The notes under the pieces were generated by a model. The model was not told where the DNA came from, searched no databases, and saw only the letters and a list, made by a program, of their open reading frames with translations. The position numbers were made by a program, and so were the translations under genes. Shown here in pieces: positions 38,517 to 47,385 of a DNA stretch of 64,000 bases (positions are counted from its first letter, which is position 1; every line of letters begins with the position of its first letter). The DNA comes from Psychrobacter immobilis (GTDB taxonomy: Bacteria; Pseudomonadota; Gammaproteobacteria; Pseudomonadales; Moraxellaceae), in the NCBI RefSeq assembly GCF_904846185.1, contig NZ_CAJGZQ010000008.1, positions 62,001 through 126,000 of the forward strand. Reading direction: 5' to 3'.

Positions 38517-40133
38517 ATGACTCACTCTTTCATTAAAAACCCAGTGAAAAACCAAGCGCACTCTGCCAAACGTGTCGGCATTCTTGGTGGTGGTACGGCA
38601 GGAGCAACCATTGCTATCCGCCTTGCGGCATTGGGGCTTGAAACTTATGTATTTGAAAAAAACAAATCGCTGATTGATGGTCCACCGATGTGTCACTTGC
38701 ATGCTGGCGGCAATCTATACCGCGAAATTCCTGATGAAGATTGTGTGGCTCTCCTCAAACAATGTATCGATATATTGCGCCTTTATCCTTATACCATCGA
38801 TGTTCGCCCAACAGTATTTGCCGTACCAACTCGCGATGAAGGCTTGCCAGAAGACTTGCTACCACGTCTAGATATCTTGACTGATGCGTATCGTAAGCTT
38901 ATCGCCGAAGATGCTAATAACAAAGTGTTGGGCGAACCTGAAAACTATTATCAGCTTTATAGTCATGAGCAACTCATTGCGCTGTCAGAACGTGAACAAG
39001 TCACTGTGCCGCGGTCGATTGATGAATGGATGATACCAGTCGCTAAGTATTTGGACTTAAATAAAGTCAAGTTTCCACTGATTGTCGTGCAAGAGTACGG
39101 CTGGAATATTTTTCGCTTGGCGGCCTCTGCACAATTGGCCTTAGCAGATTATGAGCATGCTCACGTCTTTACCGATACACAGGTTAAGCAAGTCATGCCT
39201 GTTGATTGTGAAAACTGCTCAAACGCAGACCATCATGTCACTAAATGGCGTATTGATTATCAGCAAGCTGCTAGCTCTGCAACTAAGCTTACAATCGAAT
39301 CTGAGACCAAAAGTACAACTGAATCTATCGAAGTGGATTACTTAATCAACGCTTGCGGTTTTCGTACGGGCGTCATCGACGATATGGTCGGGGTCAAAGT
39401 CACGCGTATGGTCGAGTTTAAATCTTCTTATATCACCCACTGGGATAATACTGGCGGACAGATACCAGAGATTATCGTTTATGGCAGTCGCGGCACACCT
39501 GAAGGCATGGCACAACTCACGCCTTACCCCAGTGGTTATTTTCAAATACATGGCATGAGCAAATTTATCACGCTATTCGATGATGGCTTGGTCGCCTCTA
39601 GCAAAGACAGCGCCCAACCTAAGCTGCCGCCGCAGTATGTGCACTATATCGAAGATGGCTGGGATAAAGCACCGTTACAAGCGCGTAGTCAGCAAGCGAT
39701 TGATTATGTGGCGGAGTTTGTGCCGACCTTCCATAGCGCACGTACTGTCGGTAACGCGCTATATGGTGGGCAGCAAATTCCCGGTGAGGACGATACGCTG
39801 CGAGTGGCTGATGTAAGCTTGTACTCTAATATTCGCTATGCTCGTGCGGAAAACGTCAAAGCATCATCAACTTTGATTGCTGCCGATCAAATCGTTGATG
39901 AATTGACTGAACTTGGCTTAATCGATCATGACACGCCAGCCAACCGCAATCGTTATGCTCATAATTGGGCGTATTTGACAAAACACGATAGCATGGCGAT
40001 TGATAAAGTCGCGCGTACACTGGCTGAGCAACGAGGCTTTCCATTAGCAATGGCTGATGTGAATCACGGTATTGGCGAGACAACTTTAAAGGGTTTCAAC
40101 ACGGCTAATGATGCAGGTGCTACTGAGATATAA
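38517..40133 (+). CDS. FAD-dependent oxidoreductase of unknown substrate
   Basis: A 538-residue flavoprotein with an N-terminal dinucleotide-binding fold RVGILGGGTAGATIAIRLAA followed by an acidic strand end (YVFEKN). Further conserved-looking elements are VDYLINACGFRTG (second nucleotide contact) and a C-terminal DVSLYSNIRYARAENVKASS. The GGGTAG start recalls flavin halogenases, but the WxWxIP halogenase motif is absent. It has no pathway neighbours. It is followed by a strong terminator. Family recognition is partial; the reaction is unknown. Confidence 0.68.
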   Translation: MTHSFIKNPVKNQAHSAKRVGILGGGTAGATIAIRLAALGLETYVFEKNKSLIDGPPMCHLHAGGNLYREIPDEDCVALLKQCIDILRLYPYTIDVRPTVFAVPTRDEGLPEDLLPRLDILTDAYRKLIAEDANNKVLGEPENYYQLYSHEQLIALSEREQVTVPRSIDEWMIPVAKYLDLNKVKFPLIVVQEYGWNIFRLAASAQLALADYEHAHVFTDTQVKQVMPVDCENCSNADHHVTKWRIDYQQAASSATKLTIESETKSTTESIEVDYLINACGFRTGVIDDMVGVKVTRMVEFKSSYITHWDNTGGQIPEIIVYGSRGTPEGMAQLTPYPSGYFQIHGMSKFITLFDDGLVASSKDSAQPKLPPQYVHYIEDGWDKAPLQARSQQAIDYVAEFVPTFHSARTVGNALYGGQQIPGEDDTLRVADVSLYSNIRYARAENVKASSTLIAADQIVDELTELGLIDHDTPANRNRYAHNWAYLTKHDSMAIDKVARTLAEQRGFPLAMADVNHGIGETTLKGFNTANDAGATEI

Positions 40134-40159
40134 AAAGCGTTCTATTAAAAATTGAACAA

Positions 40160-40202
40160 AAAAAGGAGAGAATGGCTAACGATCAGCCCTTCTCTCCTTT
40201 TT
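40160..40202. terminator. Terminator between the FAD oxidoreductase and the LOG gene
   Basis: AAAAAGGAGAGAA (40160-40172) pairs perfectly with TTCTCTCCTTTTT (40190-40202), with an inner GGCT/AGCC helix. It serves two convergent genes. Confidence 0.9.
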
Positions 40203-40271
40203 TATAGATGAAAACATTTATATATAAAAGCATTTACAGATCAAAGCATTTATAAATAAGAATATGTACTC

Positions 40272-40949
40272 TTAATTACCAGCCATTTTTTCGGTATCGA
40301 CTGCATCGTCTATTTTTACGACTGTTTTTAATAGCTCAATGGCTTCATTAATCGTGTTACATACCACCAAACGCTCCAAATCTTCTTGTTTCATAAAACC
40401 TTGGTCAGCCGTATATGTTAAGTGCTCGATCATACGATCATAGAAACCATTGATATTCAGAATAATCATCGGTTTTTCATGTTGATAGAGCTGACGCCAC
40501 GTGGCGATTTCCATAATTTCTTCTAAGGTACCAAGCCCGCCCGGCAAGGTAATAAAAGCATCGGCATACTCCGCCATCACGGTTTTGCGAGTGTGCATGG
40601 TATCGGTTAAATGCAGGCGAGTCAGCTGCTCATGAGCAATCTCATGTTTGAGCATAAAGGTTGGAATCACACCGACCGCTTGCGCGCCGCCTTGAATCAC
40701 CTCATCTGCAACGGCACCCATCAGCCCGATGCTCGCGCCGCCGTAGACCAAACCCATGCCATTGTCAGCAAGCGCACTACCCAACTCGCGGGCTGCCTGC
40801 TCATAGACTTCATTATTGCCCAAACGCGAACCACAATAAACCGCTACCAACGGCATCGTTAACGTTGATTTATCCACTGCTTTTTCAATATTGGTAATGT
40901 CTTGACTGGTAATGACTTCATAAGTGTCATTGTTAATTTTCATTTGCAT
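40272..40949 (-). CDS. LOG-family (TIGR00730) nucleoside 5'-monophosphate phosphoribohydrolase
   Basis: A 225-residue Rossmann-fold protein of the lysine-decarboxylase-like/LOG family. The signature PGGLGTLEEIMEIATWRQL holds the catalytic Arg/Glu motif PGGxGTxxE, preceded by VYGGASIGLMGAVADEV and VYCGSRLGNNEVY. Members release bases from nucleoside monophosphates (cytokinin activation in plants and microbes). An N-terminal extension of about 30 residues is variable. AAGGAAG precedes the start. Physiological substrate here is unknown. Confidence 0.88.
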   Translation of the reverse strand: MQMKINNDTYEVITSQDITNIEKAVDKSTLTMPLVAVYCGSRLGNNEVYEQAARELGSALADNGMGLVYGGASIGLMGAVADEVIQGGAQAVGVIPTFMLKHEIAHEQLTRLHLTDTMHTRKTVMAEYADAFITLPGGLGTLEEIMEIATWRQLYQHEKPMIILNINGFYDRMIEHLTYTADQGFMKQEDLERLVVCNTINEAIELLKTVVKIDDAVDTEKMAGN

Positions 40950-41246
40950 ATAGCTTCCTTAATTTTTATATCGATTGTTTTTGTTAAATACTCGTTAAAA
41001 CCCTAATGGATAATACCACCCCAGATAAATAGCATAGAACTTGAAAGTCACAATTGAACGCCTTGCTTGCCAGCATTTATCTTAACATAAGCGATGCTAT
41101 CAGGTGGCTATCAGGTGGTTATCAGCTAATTTAAGCGGTTTATCACTACGTAATGACTACATTTTGAGAGCAGATTATTGATAAATAATTGCAAATAAAT
41201 AGCCACTCCACACCGCATAGAACCCTAACAATATGAAGGTTAAAGC

Positions 41247-42134
41247 ATGGAAAATAAACAGTGTCAGACGGATATTTACTCACTGAGCATCATGACTGAG
41301 CGCAATCAGGCACTGGCAGCGACTGTCTACCGTCCTAAAAATGAGGTAAAAAAAGCGGTTATGCTCGCGCCAGCAACGGGTATCAAGCGCCAGTTTTATC
41401 ACAATTTTGCCACTCACTTAGCAGAAAATGGCTTTGGTGTACTAACCTTTGACAATGAAGGCATCGGTGAATCGCTGTCGTCTGCATTGGCTAAATGCGA
41501 TGCATCGCTGATTAGCTGGGGTCGCCATGATATGCCAGCCGTCCTTGATGCGTTGCAAGATGAATTTTCCGACGCCACTTATCATTTAATTGGTCATAGT
41601 GCAGGCGGTCAGCTGATTGGTTTGATGCCAAATTATAGTGCGCTCGCTTCAGTGTTAAATGTCGCCTGCTCATCAGGTCGTATTAAAAATATGAGCATGC
41701 CCTATAAACTCAAGGCGATGGGTTTTATGGATGCCTTTATTCCACTCGCCAATTTGACGTTAGGGTACACGCCGTCAGATAAAATTGGTATGGGCGAACC
41801 GCTACCACGGGGCGTGTCTCGGCAGTGGCGCGAATGGTGTAATGGCGCAGGCTATATCAAAACAGCCTTTGGCAAAAGTATACAAACGCACTTTTATGAT
41901 GATATTACTATGCCATCATTATGGCTGGGGTTTAGTGATGATGACATTGCCAATAGCAAAAATATGGATGATATGATTCGTGTTTTTACTAAAATGCCAG
42001 TTGAAAAGCACTTTTTACATCCCAAAGACTTTGGTCTAAACAGCATCGGTCATATGCGCTATTTTAGTAGCAGAACCAACGCTAAAGCACCACAGCTGTG
42101 GCAAATGGCGATTGATTGGCTAAAGAATCAATAG
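41247..42134 (+). CDS. Alpha/beta hydrolase (COG4757-like)
   Basis: A 295-residue alpha/beta hydrolase with no signal peptide. The nucleophile Ser118 lies in IGHSAGG, with APATGIKRQFY before it and FDNEGIGES as the conserved strand-loop. A late Asp (SDDDIANSK) and His (IGHMRYFSS) fit the triad. The pattern resembles a predicted hydrolase group without assigned substrates. GAAGGT precedes the start. Its stop is 10 bp from the convergent ExoX-like gene. Confidence 0.75.
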   Translation: MENKQCQTDIYSLSIMTERNQALAATVYRPKNEVKKAVMLAPATGIKRQFYHNFATHLAENGFGVLTFDNEGIGESLSSALAKCDASLISWGRHDMPAVLDALQDEFSDATYHLIGHSAGGQLIGLMPNYSALASVLNVACSSGRIKNMSMPYKLKAMGFMDAFIPLANLTLGYTPSDKIGMGEPLPRGVSRQWREWCNGAGYIKTAFGKSIQTHFYDDITMPSLWLGFSDDDIANSKNMDDMIRVFTKMPVEKHFLHPKDFGLNSIGHMRYFSSRTNAKAPQLWQMAIDWLKNQ

Positions 42135-42144
42135 ACTTCAGAGC

Positions 42145-42855
42145 CTATTTAACTACGGATTCGTCTATTGATTCTTTCATGTTTGCTGCCTGTTCTACTT
42201 TGACACGCTTGGTTAAGACAGAATAAAGCGACGGCTGCATATTATGGATATTACCCAGCATCCATTTTACGTAGCTGATTGGCACGTCTTTAATCAGCGT
42301 GCCTTTATGTTTGCCAAAGGGCATTTTGCTCACTGGATTGGCTTTATTAACGATAGCATGGACAGCAGCAAAATCCGTCGGTGCAATGGCTAGGCGCTCA
42401 CAACACGCCTGATAGAGCAGATAACACATACGCGCATCACCCAGCGCATCATGAGCGGCAATCGTCATCCTGCTTGCTTCCTCTTTGCCTAATAATTGCT
42501 CGATACATTTGGACTGACCATAAGCACTCCACTCTGGAAAAGCCACACGCGCCAACCGAACCGTACATATCAACTTAGTAGATGGACTGCCAATAACCCG
42601 CCAATCAAAGCGGACATTATGTCCGATCAAATACTGCGGCAACTCAAACGCCTCTAAATCAAAGCGCTCAAGACCAGCGACATCCTCATCAGTAATGCCA
42701 TGAATTCTAATGACAACTGGTGATATCGAACGACCACTATTAAAGTACTTCATCCATTCAAAACCCGTCATCGCATTAATAGTCGCCACTTGAATCGGAC
42801 GCGGATCACGACCTTGGTCGGTTTCGGTATCGATAATCAGCGCAGTGTCAGTCAT
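42145..42855 (-). CDS. ExoX-like 3'-5' exonuclease with C-terminal DUF3820-type domain
   Basis: A 236-residue DnaQ-superfamily nuclease. Exo motif I is ALIIDTETDQ (Asp and Glu), motif II is YLIGHNVRFDWRV, and motif III is AAHDALGDARM (His and Asp). After about residue 175 comes KMPFGKHKGTLIKDVPISYVKWML, the signature of DUF3820. The nuclease part resembles E. coli exonuclease X. The domain pairing is known in related proteins, but its purpose is unclear. Confidence 0.82.
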   Translation of the reverse strand: MTDTALIIDTETDQGRDPRPIQVATINAMTGFEWMKYFNSGRSISPVVIRIHGITDEDVAGLERFDLEAFELPQYLIGHNVRFDWRVIGSPSTKLICTVRLARVAFPEWSAYGQSKCIEQLLGKEEASRMTIAAHDALGDARMCYLLYQACCERLAIAPTDFAAVHAIVNKANPVSKMPFGKHKGTLIKDVPISYVKWMLGNIHNMQPSLYSVLTKRVKVEQAANMKESIDESVVK

Positions 42856-43063
42856 AAAAGTTCAGCCATGGATAACAATAATAGATAGCAATAATAGATA
42901 GCAATATTGGTATTTTATATAACGTTTTAAAAATACGTAAACTTTAAAAGAAGCGTTATATTTATGGGGATAAAAACTAGAGATAACAATGGCATACAAA
43001 GAATAGACGACTTCACTTATATAATAATAAGAAAAACTAATTTAAAAAACTAAAGAGAGATAG

Positions 43064-43666
43064 ATGCCAGCAGATAGCAGTAACCCGCAATCAAAGCCAA
43101 AGAAAAAGCCGACCTTTTTAAGCCGTGTACTCAGTGTACTCATGAAAGCGGTCGTATTATTGATGCTATTATTTGTATTTGATAGGCTCTTACCCAGTAT
43201 CAGCCAACAAACTCAGTCATTTGTGATGGCAAAATGGCAACAGCTCAGTTTATTACAGCAAGAACTACCGACGGAAAACAGCTTACCCAGTCCACTTCCA
43301 GAGCAACATCTAACAGATACATGGGGCGCTGCACGCAGTCAAGGTCGCAGTCATGAAGGTATCGATATCTTTGCCGCACGAGGCACACCAATACGAGCCA
43401 CGACACAAGGCATTGTCAGAAAAGTTGGTGAAAATACGTTAGGCGGTCGTGTGGTGGTCGTGGTTGGACCAGGCGGCGCAGGGCATTATTATGCGCATTT
43501 AGAAGATTATGCAGATATTAGTCCAAACGACTGGGTCGATGCTGGCGATATCATCGGCTACGTCGGCGACAGTGGCAATGCAAAAGGTACGCCGCCACAT
43601 GTGCATTACGGTATTTATATCAGCGGCAGTGCAGTGAACCCCTATCCACTTTTACAAAAAAATTAG
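43064..43666 (+). CDS. Membrane-anchored M23 (LytM) peptidase
   Basis: A 200-residue predicted murein endopeptidase or amidase activator. A basic N terminus leads to one membrane segment (about 24-44), then a short stalk and a LytM domain. All zinc ligands are present: His97 and Asp101 in SHEGIDIFA, and His181 in HVHYG; His144 and His179 complete the catalytic site, so it is probably active. AGAGAG precedes the start. Its stop overlaps the phoR stop on the opposite strand by 3-4 bp. Confidence 0.86.
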   Translation: MPADSSNPQSKPKKKPTFLSRVLSVLMKAVVLLMLLFVFDRLLPSISQQTQSFVMAKWQQLSLLQQELPTENSLPSPLPEQHLTDTWGAARSQGRSHEGIDIFAARGTPIRATTQGIVRKVGENTLGGRVVVVVGPGGAGHYYAHLEDYADISPNDWVDAGDIIGYVGDSGNAKGTPPHVHYGIYISGSAVNPYPLLQKN

Positions 43667-44766
43667 GGTATCGCAGCTGATCTAATGTGGGCAGCTGGAA
43701 ATACCATGCTGAACGTCGAGCCTACCCCTTCTACTGATTCAATTTGTAAATTAGCCTCATGCTGATATAAAACGTGTTTAACGATTGCCAAACCTAGCCC
43801 TGTACCGCCAGTCGCCCGACTACGACCTTTATCAATACGATAAAAACGCTCTGTCAACCGTGCGATATGCTCAGGTGCAATACCAATACCGTTGTCTTCG
43901 ACGGCAAATCGGCAACCTTCTGACGTTTTTGTCCAGCTAATGGCGATATTACCGCCCTTGGGCGTGTATTTGATGGCATTAATCACCAGATTAGAGAGCG
44001 CACTATTTAGATACATCTCTGAGCCATACAGCCCATCATAAGTGTCTATCTGCAAGTGAATGGTATGCCCATACTCTTGATTGTACGCTTGCGCATCATC
44101 ATAGACATGAGTCAGCAGTCTGGTCATGTCAATATAGTTGAGCTCGTGTGTTTCTTCGATTTCGATGCGAGATAACAGCAATAAGTCATTCACAATTCTA
44201 TTCATACGCGCAGTCTGTTGGCTCATCAGCTCAAACCCTCGCTTCCAATGCGGCGGCATATCTGGCTGATCCGAAAAATTTTCTAGATAGCCCATCATGA
44301 CGGTCAACGGTGTGCGTAACTCATGCGAGACATTCGCCACAAAATCGCGGCGCATCTCCTCCAAATGATGCAAGCGCGTCACATCATAAATAATGAGCAG
44401 CTTCTCGTCGCCAAAAGGCGTGAGCTCACACTTTAGATAACGCTTGGGCGCGCGCCACGAGACAATGTGTACACCATCCTGAGCACCATCGTTAGGGTTG
44501 GTCGTTGCCTGATAATACTGACGAAATTCAGGCGCACTAATAAAGTCAAAAATGCACTTACCTTTATCTGACAACTGTAACAACATTAAATCTTCGGCGG
44601 CCTGATTCCACCATTCAAGCCCATCATCGTCATTGAGCAAAACCACCGCATCACGCAATGCGCGTAGTGCGCTTCTAATTTTTTTGAGTTGATCCGTTGT
44701 ATTCTGCTGAGTCGCTAGCAGTGACTTATTTTGTTGGTCGCCTTGAGCCGATATTAGGGTGTTCAT
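43663..44766 (-). CDS. phoR: Phosphate-regulon sensor histidine kinase PhoR, lacking the membrane region
   Basis: Histidine kinase controlling PhoB. The 367 residues comprise a PAS-like domain (about 28-130), a dimerisation/phosphoacceptor helix with His148 in [19 protein letters not shown], and an ATPase domain with [23 protein letters not shown] and [12 protein letters not shown]. Unlike E. coli PhoR (431 residues with an N-terminal membrane region), there is no hydrophobic segment, and only 81 bp separate it from phoB, too little to encode one. It is translated after phoB on the same transcript. Confidence 0.9.
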   Translation of the reverse strand: MNTLISAQGDQQNKSLLATQQNTTDQLKKIRSALRALRDAVVLLNDDDGLEWWNQAAEDLMLLQLSDKGKCIFDFISAPEFRQYYQATTNPNDGAQDGVHIVSWRAPKRYLKCELTPFGDEKLLIIYDVTRLHHLEEMRRDFVANVSHELRTPLTVMMGYLENFSDQPDMPPHWKRGFELMSQQTARMNRIVNDLLLLSRIEIEETHELNYIDMTRLLTHVYDDAQAYNQEYGHTIHLQIDTYDGLYGSEMYLNSALSNLVINAIKYTPKGGNIAISWTKTSEGCRFAVEDNGIGIAPEHIARLTERFYRIDKGRSRATGGTGLGLAIVKHVLYQHEANLQIESVEGVGSTFSMVFPAAHIRSAAIP

Positions 44767-44847
44767 CCATCATCCTTATCACTATTCGCCGTTTCTCACT
44801 GTGCTACGATTGACATACTGCTTTTATAGCGAATAAAAAACCGTCCG

Positions 44848-45552
44848 TTAAATTGGTTCAATAAAGCTAGAAAATCGATATCCTGTCCCACGCACTGTCT
44901 GTATCAACGTATCACATTGATGCGGTCGTAGTAATGTCCGCAAACGTTTGATATGCACATCAATGGTTCTATCTTCGATATATACATTACCGCCCCATAC
45001 TTGGTCTAGCAGCTGCGTCCGCGTATAGGCACGCTCTGGATGACTCATAAAAAATGCCAGTAATCGATATTCCGTAGGACCAACATCAACCATTTTACCA
45101 GCCGCTGTCACTCGCTGACTTTTGGGATCAAGGCTCAGATTGCCGATTTCGATAGGTTTATCACTACTGAGCGCGTTACTACGCCGCAATACTGCTTTGA
45201 TTCTGGATATCAACTCACGTGTCGAAAAAGGCTTGGTCATATAATCATCAGCCCCAGCGTCAAGGCCATGCACCTTGCTGTCCTCTTCACTTTTAGCCGT
45301 CAACATAATGACTGGTATCTCAGCGAGTAGCTCATCGTTTTTGAGCAATCGGCAAAAATCAATGCCACTTTTATCGCCGGGCAGCATCCAATCTAGCAAA
45401 ATCAGCGCAGGGCGGTGATCGACCACTTGTTGGTGCGCCTCAGATACATCCGCTGCCTGCAGACTATCAAATCCCGCCATCTCTAGCGTCATGACGATCA
45501 TTTCACGAATCGCAGGTTCATCTTCAACAATCAAAATTTGCTCATTATACAT
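44848..45552 (-). CDS. phoB: Phosphate regulon response regulator PhoB
   Basis: OmpR-type regulator that activates the Pho regulon. The 234 residues have a receiver domain with phosphoacceptor Asp54 (LILLDWMLPG) and Lys107 (DDYMTKPFS), and a winged-helix DNA-binding domain with RTQLLDQVWGGNVYIEDRTIDVHIKRLR (split here as RTQLLDQVWGG and RTIDVHIKRLR). A Pho box lies about 90 bp upstream, indicating autoregulation. phoR follows. Confidence 0.96.
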   Translation of the reverse strand: MYNEQILIVEDEPAIREMIVMTLEMAGFDSLQAADVSEAHQQVVDHRPALILLDWMLPGDKSGIDFCRLLKNDELLAEIPVIMLTAKSEEDSKVHGLDAGADDYMTKPFSTRELISRIKAVLRRSNALSSDKPIEIGNLSLDPKSQRVTAAGKMVDVGPTEYRLLAFFMSHPERAYTRTQLLDQVWGGNVYIEDRTIDVHIKRLRTLLRPHQCDTLIQTVRGTGYRFSSFIEPI

Positions 45553-45640
45553 ACGGCATTCTCAGTGTTAGAGGACAACATTTAGCTGACAAAAAAGGCG
45601 ATAAATGCTCGCCTGCTGCTCCCTATTAAACGGGGTAATT

Positions 45641-45658
45641 ATGACAGTTTAATGACAT
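45641..45658 (-). promoter_or_regulatory. Pho box upstream of phoB
   Basis: On the minus strand the sequence is ATGTCAT-TAAA-CTGTCAT, two 7-bp direct repeats separated by an AT-rich 4-bp spacer. This is the classic Pho box (CTGTCAT N4 CTGTCAT) with one mismatch. A -10-like TTTAAT lies about 11 bp downstream, as expected for a PhoB-activated class where the box replaces the -35. Confidence 0.82.
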
Positions 45659-45708
45659 TCAACTTTTAAGCGGTTCATAGGTCTCGTGACGGCTAATGCT
45701 TGGTTTAC

Positions 45709-46164
45709 TCAATTCACTTCTAACAAGAAATTCAATGGCCCATCATTGACGCTCGACACTTGCATATTAGCGCCAAACTGACCAGTTGCCACGTTTGGAT
45801 GTTGCGTGTTGGCATAAGCGACCAATTGCGCAAACAATGCTTGCGCCGCATCAGGTGCCATCGCACCACCAAAGTCAGGGCGACGACCCTTGTCTGTTTT
45901 TGCCATTAGCGTAAACTGTGATACCAATAATAATCCGCCACCAACTTGCTGGACATTTTTATCCAGTTTGCCGTACTTGGCAGGATCATCATCATTGTCA
46001 AAAATACGATAGGTGAGGATTTTATCCACCATTCGCTGTGCGCTTGTTAGGTCGTCATCATGCCCCAAACCAATATAAGCCAATATGCCTTGCTCAATCG
46101 TACCAACACATTGCGCATCGACGGTAACACTAGCACGGCGTACGCGCTGTATAAGTGCTTTCAT
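45709..46164 (-). CDS. dtd: D-aminoacyl-tRNA deacylase
   Basis: Hydrolyses D-aminoacyl-tRNAs, preventing D-amino acids from entering proteins. The 151 residues start MKALIQRVRRASVTVD and carry the SQFTL motif (VSQFTLMAKT) and the C-terminal GP motif in NDGPLNFLLE, the chirality-proofreading elements. The length is near E. coli Dtd (145). It is divergent from psd with a 112-bp gap. Confidence 0.96.
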   Translation of the reverse strand: MKALIQRVRRASVTVDAQCVGTIEQGILAYIGLGHDDDLTSAQRMVDKILTYRIFDNDDDPAKYGKLDKNVQQVGGGLLLVSQFTLMAKTDKGRRPDFGGAMAPDAAQALFAQLVAYANTQHPNVATGQFGANMQVSSVNDGPLNFLLEVN

Positions 46165-46276
46165 TTACGGATTCCTTACCAATTATGCCCATACAATAAT
46201 ACGCCGTCCATGATAAAATACGGCCATTCTCTTGCTTATTAATTATTACATCACACCCTATTTTGGTAGCCTCATT

Positions 46277-47113
46277 ATGAATGTATTCACTACTTTACAA
46301 CAGCTTGTCCCGCAGCAGCAACTGAGTAAAGTTGCTGGGCGTTTAGCTGCTAGCCGCCATCCTTATGTTAAACGCACGTTTATCCGTAGCTTTGCTAAAG
46401 CCTATAACGTCAGCTTAGACGAGTATGAGCGCCAAAGTCTCAACGCCTATGAGAGCTTTAATGATTTTTTTACTCGTGAGCTAAAAGAAGACGCGCGCCC
46501 TATCGACATGACGCCTCATGGTATCGTCAGTCCTGCCGATGGCATTATCTCGCAGTTGGGTCAAATTGACGACCATAAATTGCTCCAAGCAAAAGGGCGC
46601 TATTATGACGTTGGCCAACTGCTTGCTGACAGTGAAGATGGCCGCTATTTTGCGGATGGCAGTTTTGCGACGGTTTATCTTGCGCCCAGTAACTATCACC
46701 GTGTACATATGCCCTTCGCCGGTACTCTAACCAAAACCCGTTATGTACCGGGCACGCTGTTTTCGGTCAACAATACTACGGCGGCAAATGTGCCAGACTT
46801 ATTTGCGCGTAATGAACGCTTGGTTTGTCTGTTTGATACAGCATATGGTAAAGCAGCGGTGGTGATGGTTGGGGCAATGATTGTCGCTGGTATCGAAACG
46901 GTGGCGACTGGTAAAATTGCTCGCACTGATGATATTCAAGAAGCTGAGCACAATATGAGCTTTGAGAAAGGCGATGAGCTGGGTCGTTTTTATTTAGGCT
47001 CAACTGCAATTGTCATTCTACCAAAAGGCGCAAAAGCGGATTGGCAAGACAATATGAAGGCCAATAGTGTGGTAAAAATGGGACAACTACTGGGTGTCGC
47101 TAACACTCCTTAG
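46277..47113 (+). CDS. psd: Phosphatidylserine decarboxylase
   Basis: Membrane-associated pyruvoyl enzyme that forms phosphatidylethanolamine. The start chosen gives MNVFTTLQQLVPQQQLSKVAGRLA; a 15-codon upstream extension lacks family similarity. The self-cleavage motif LGST near residue 248 (RFYLGSTAIVI) supplies the pyruvoyl Ser, and ADGIISQLG and SNYHRVHMPFAG are conserved. The 278 residues match the type I short form (322 in E. coli). A terminator follows. Confidence 0.94.
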   Translation: MNVFTTLQQLVPQQQLSKVAGRLAASRHPYVKRTFIRSFAKAYNVSLDEYERQSLNAYESFNDFFTRELKEDARPIDMTPHGIVSPADGIISQLGQIDDHKLLQAKGRYYDVGQLLADSEDGRYFADGSFATVYLAPSNYHRVHMPFAGTLTKTRYVPGTLFSVNNTTAANVPDLFARNERLVCLFDTAYGKAAVVMVGAMIVAGIETVATGKIARTDDIQEAEHNMSFEKGDELGRFYLGSTAIVILPKGAKADWQDNMKANSVVKMGQLLGVANTP

Positions 47114-47134
47114 ACGAGCGATTTAATGACTTAA

Positions 47135-47180
47135 AAAAAGCTCAATTCAGCATCCTAATCTATGTTGAACTGAGCTTTTT
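47135..47180. terminator. Terminator after psd
   Basis: A 19-bp stem (47135-47153 with 47162-47180) containing two G-U pairs around an 8-nt loop, with A and T tracts at the ends. It lies 21 bp after the psd stop. Confidence 0.88.
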
Positions 47181-47210
47181 ATTGTGGGTAATTATCTCAT
47201 CGCAACATAT

Positions 47211-47384
47211 TAGGGCGTGTCATCAATTAGCACATGAATACATTTAGTGGTCTTAAAATGGCTAAATTTTGCTAAACATCGTCAGAAATTTTGTCAATAT
47301 ATTCATATTAACGGCAATTTCTTCCTTGTTTATCTACAATTTTTCTCATTTTAAGCCTCACAATCTAATTGATGACACCCCCTA
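47211..47384. mobile_element. MITE-like element with 19-bp terminal inverted repeats and TA flanks
   Basis: AGGGCGTGTCATCAATTAG (47212-47230) and its near-perfect inverted copy (47365-47383, one mismatch) bound a 174-bp AT-rich segment. TA dinucleotides at both outer edges look like a TA target duplication. A further inverted pair, CTTAAAATG (47252-47260) and CATTTTAAG (47347-47355), lets the element fold back on itself. It has no transposase frame. The right end lies 1-2 bp from the stop of the DUF1287 gene, which still ends with the family-typical FRY, so the gene is intact. IS family of the parent element is not determined. Confidence 0.6.
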
Positions 47385-47385
47385 G

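Noticed and set aside
38517-40133. Calling the FAD enzyme a tryptophan halogenase
   Set aside because: The dinucleotide-binding start is similar, but the WxWxIP motif is absent.
41097-41125. An 11-bp tandem repeat (CTATCAGGTGG) upstream of the COG4757-like gene
   Set aside because: Only two full copies; too short to assign a role.
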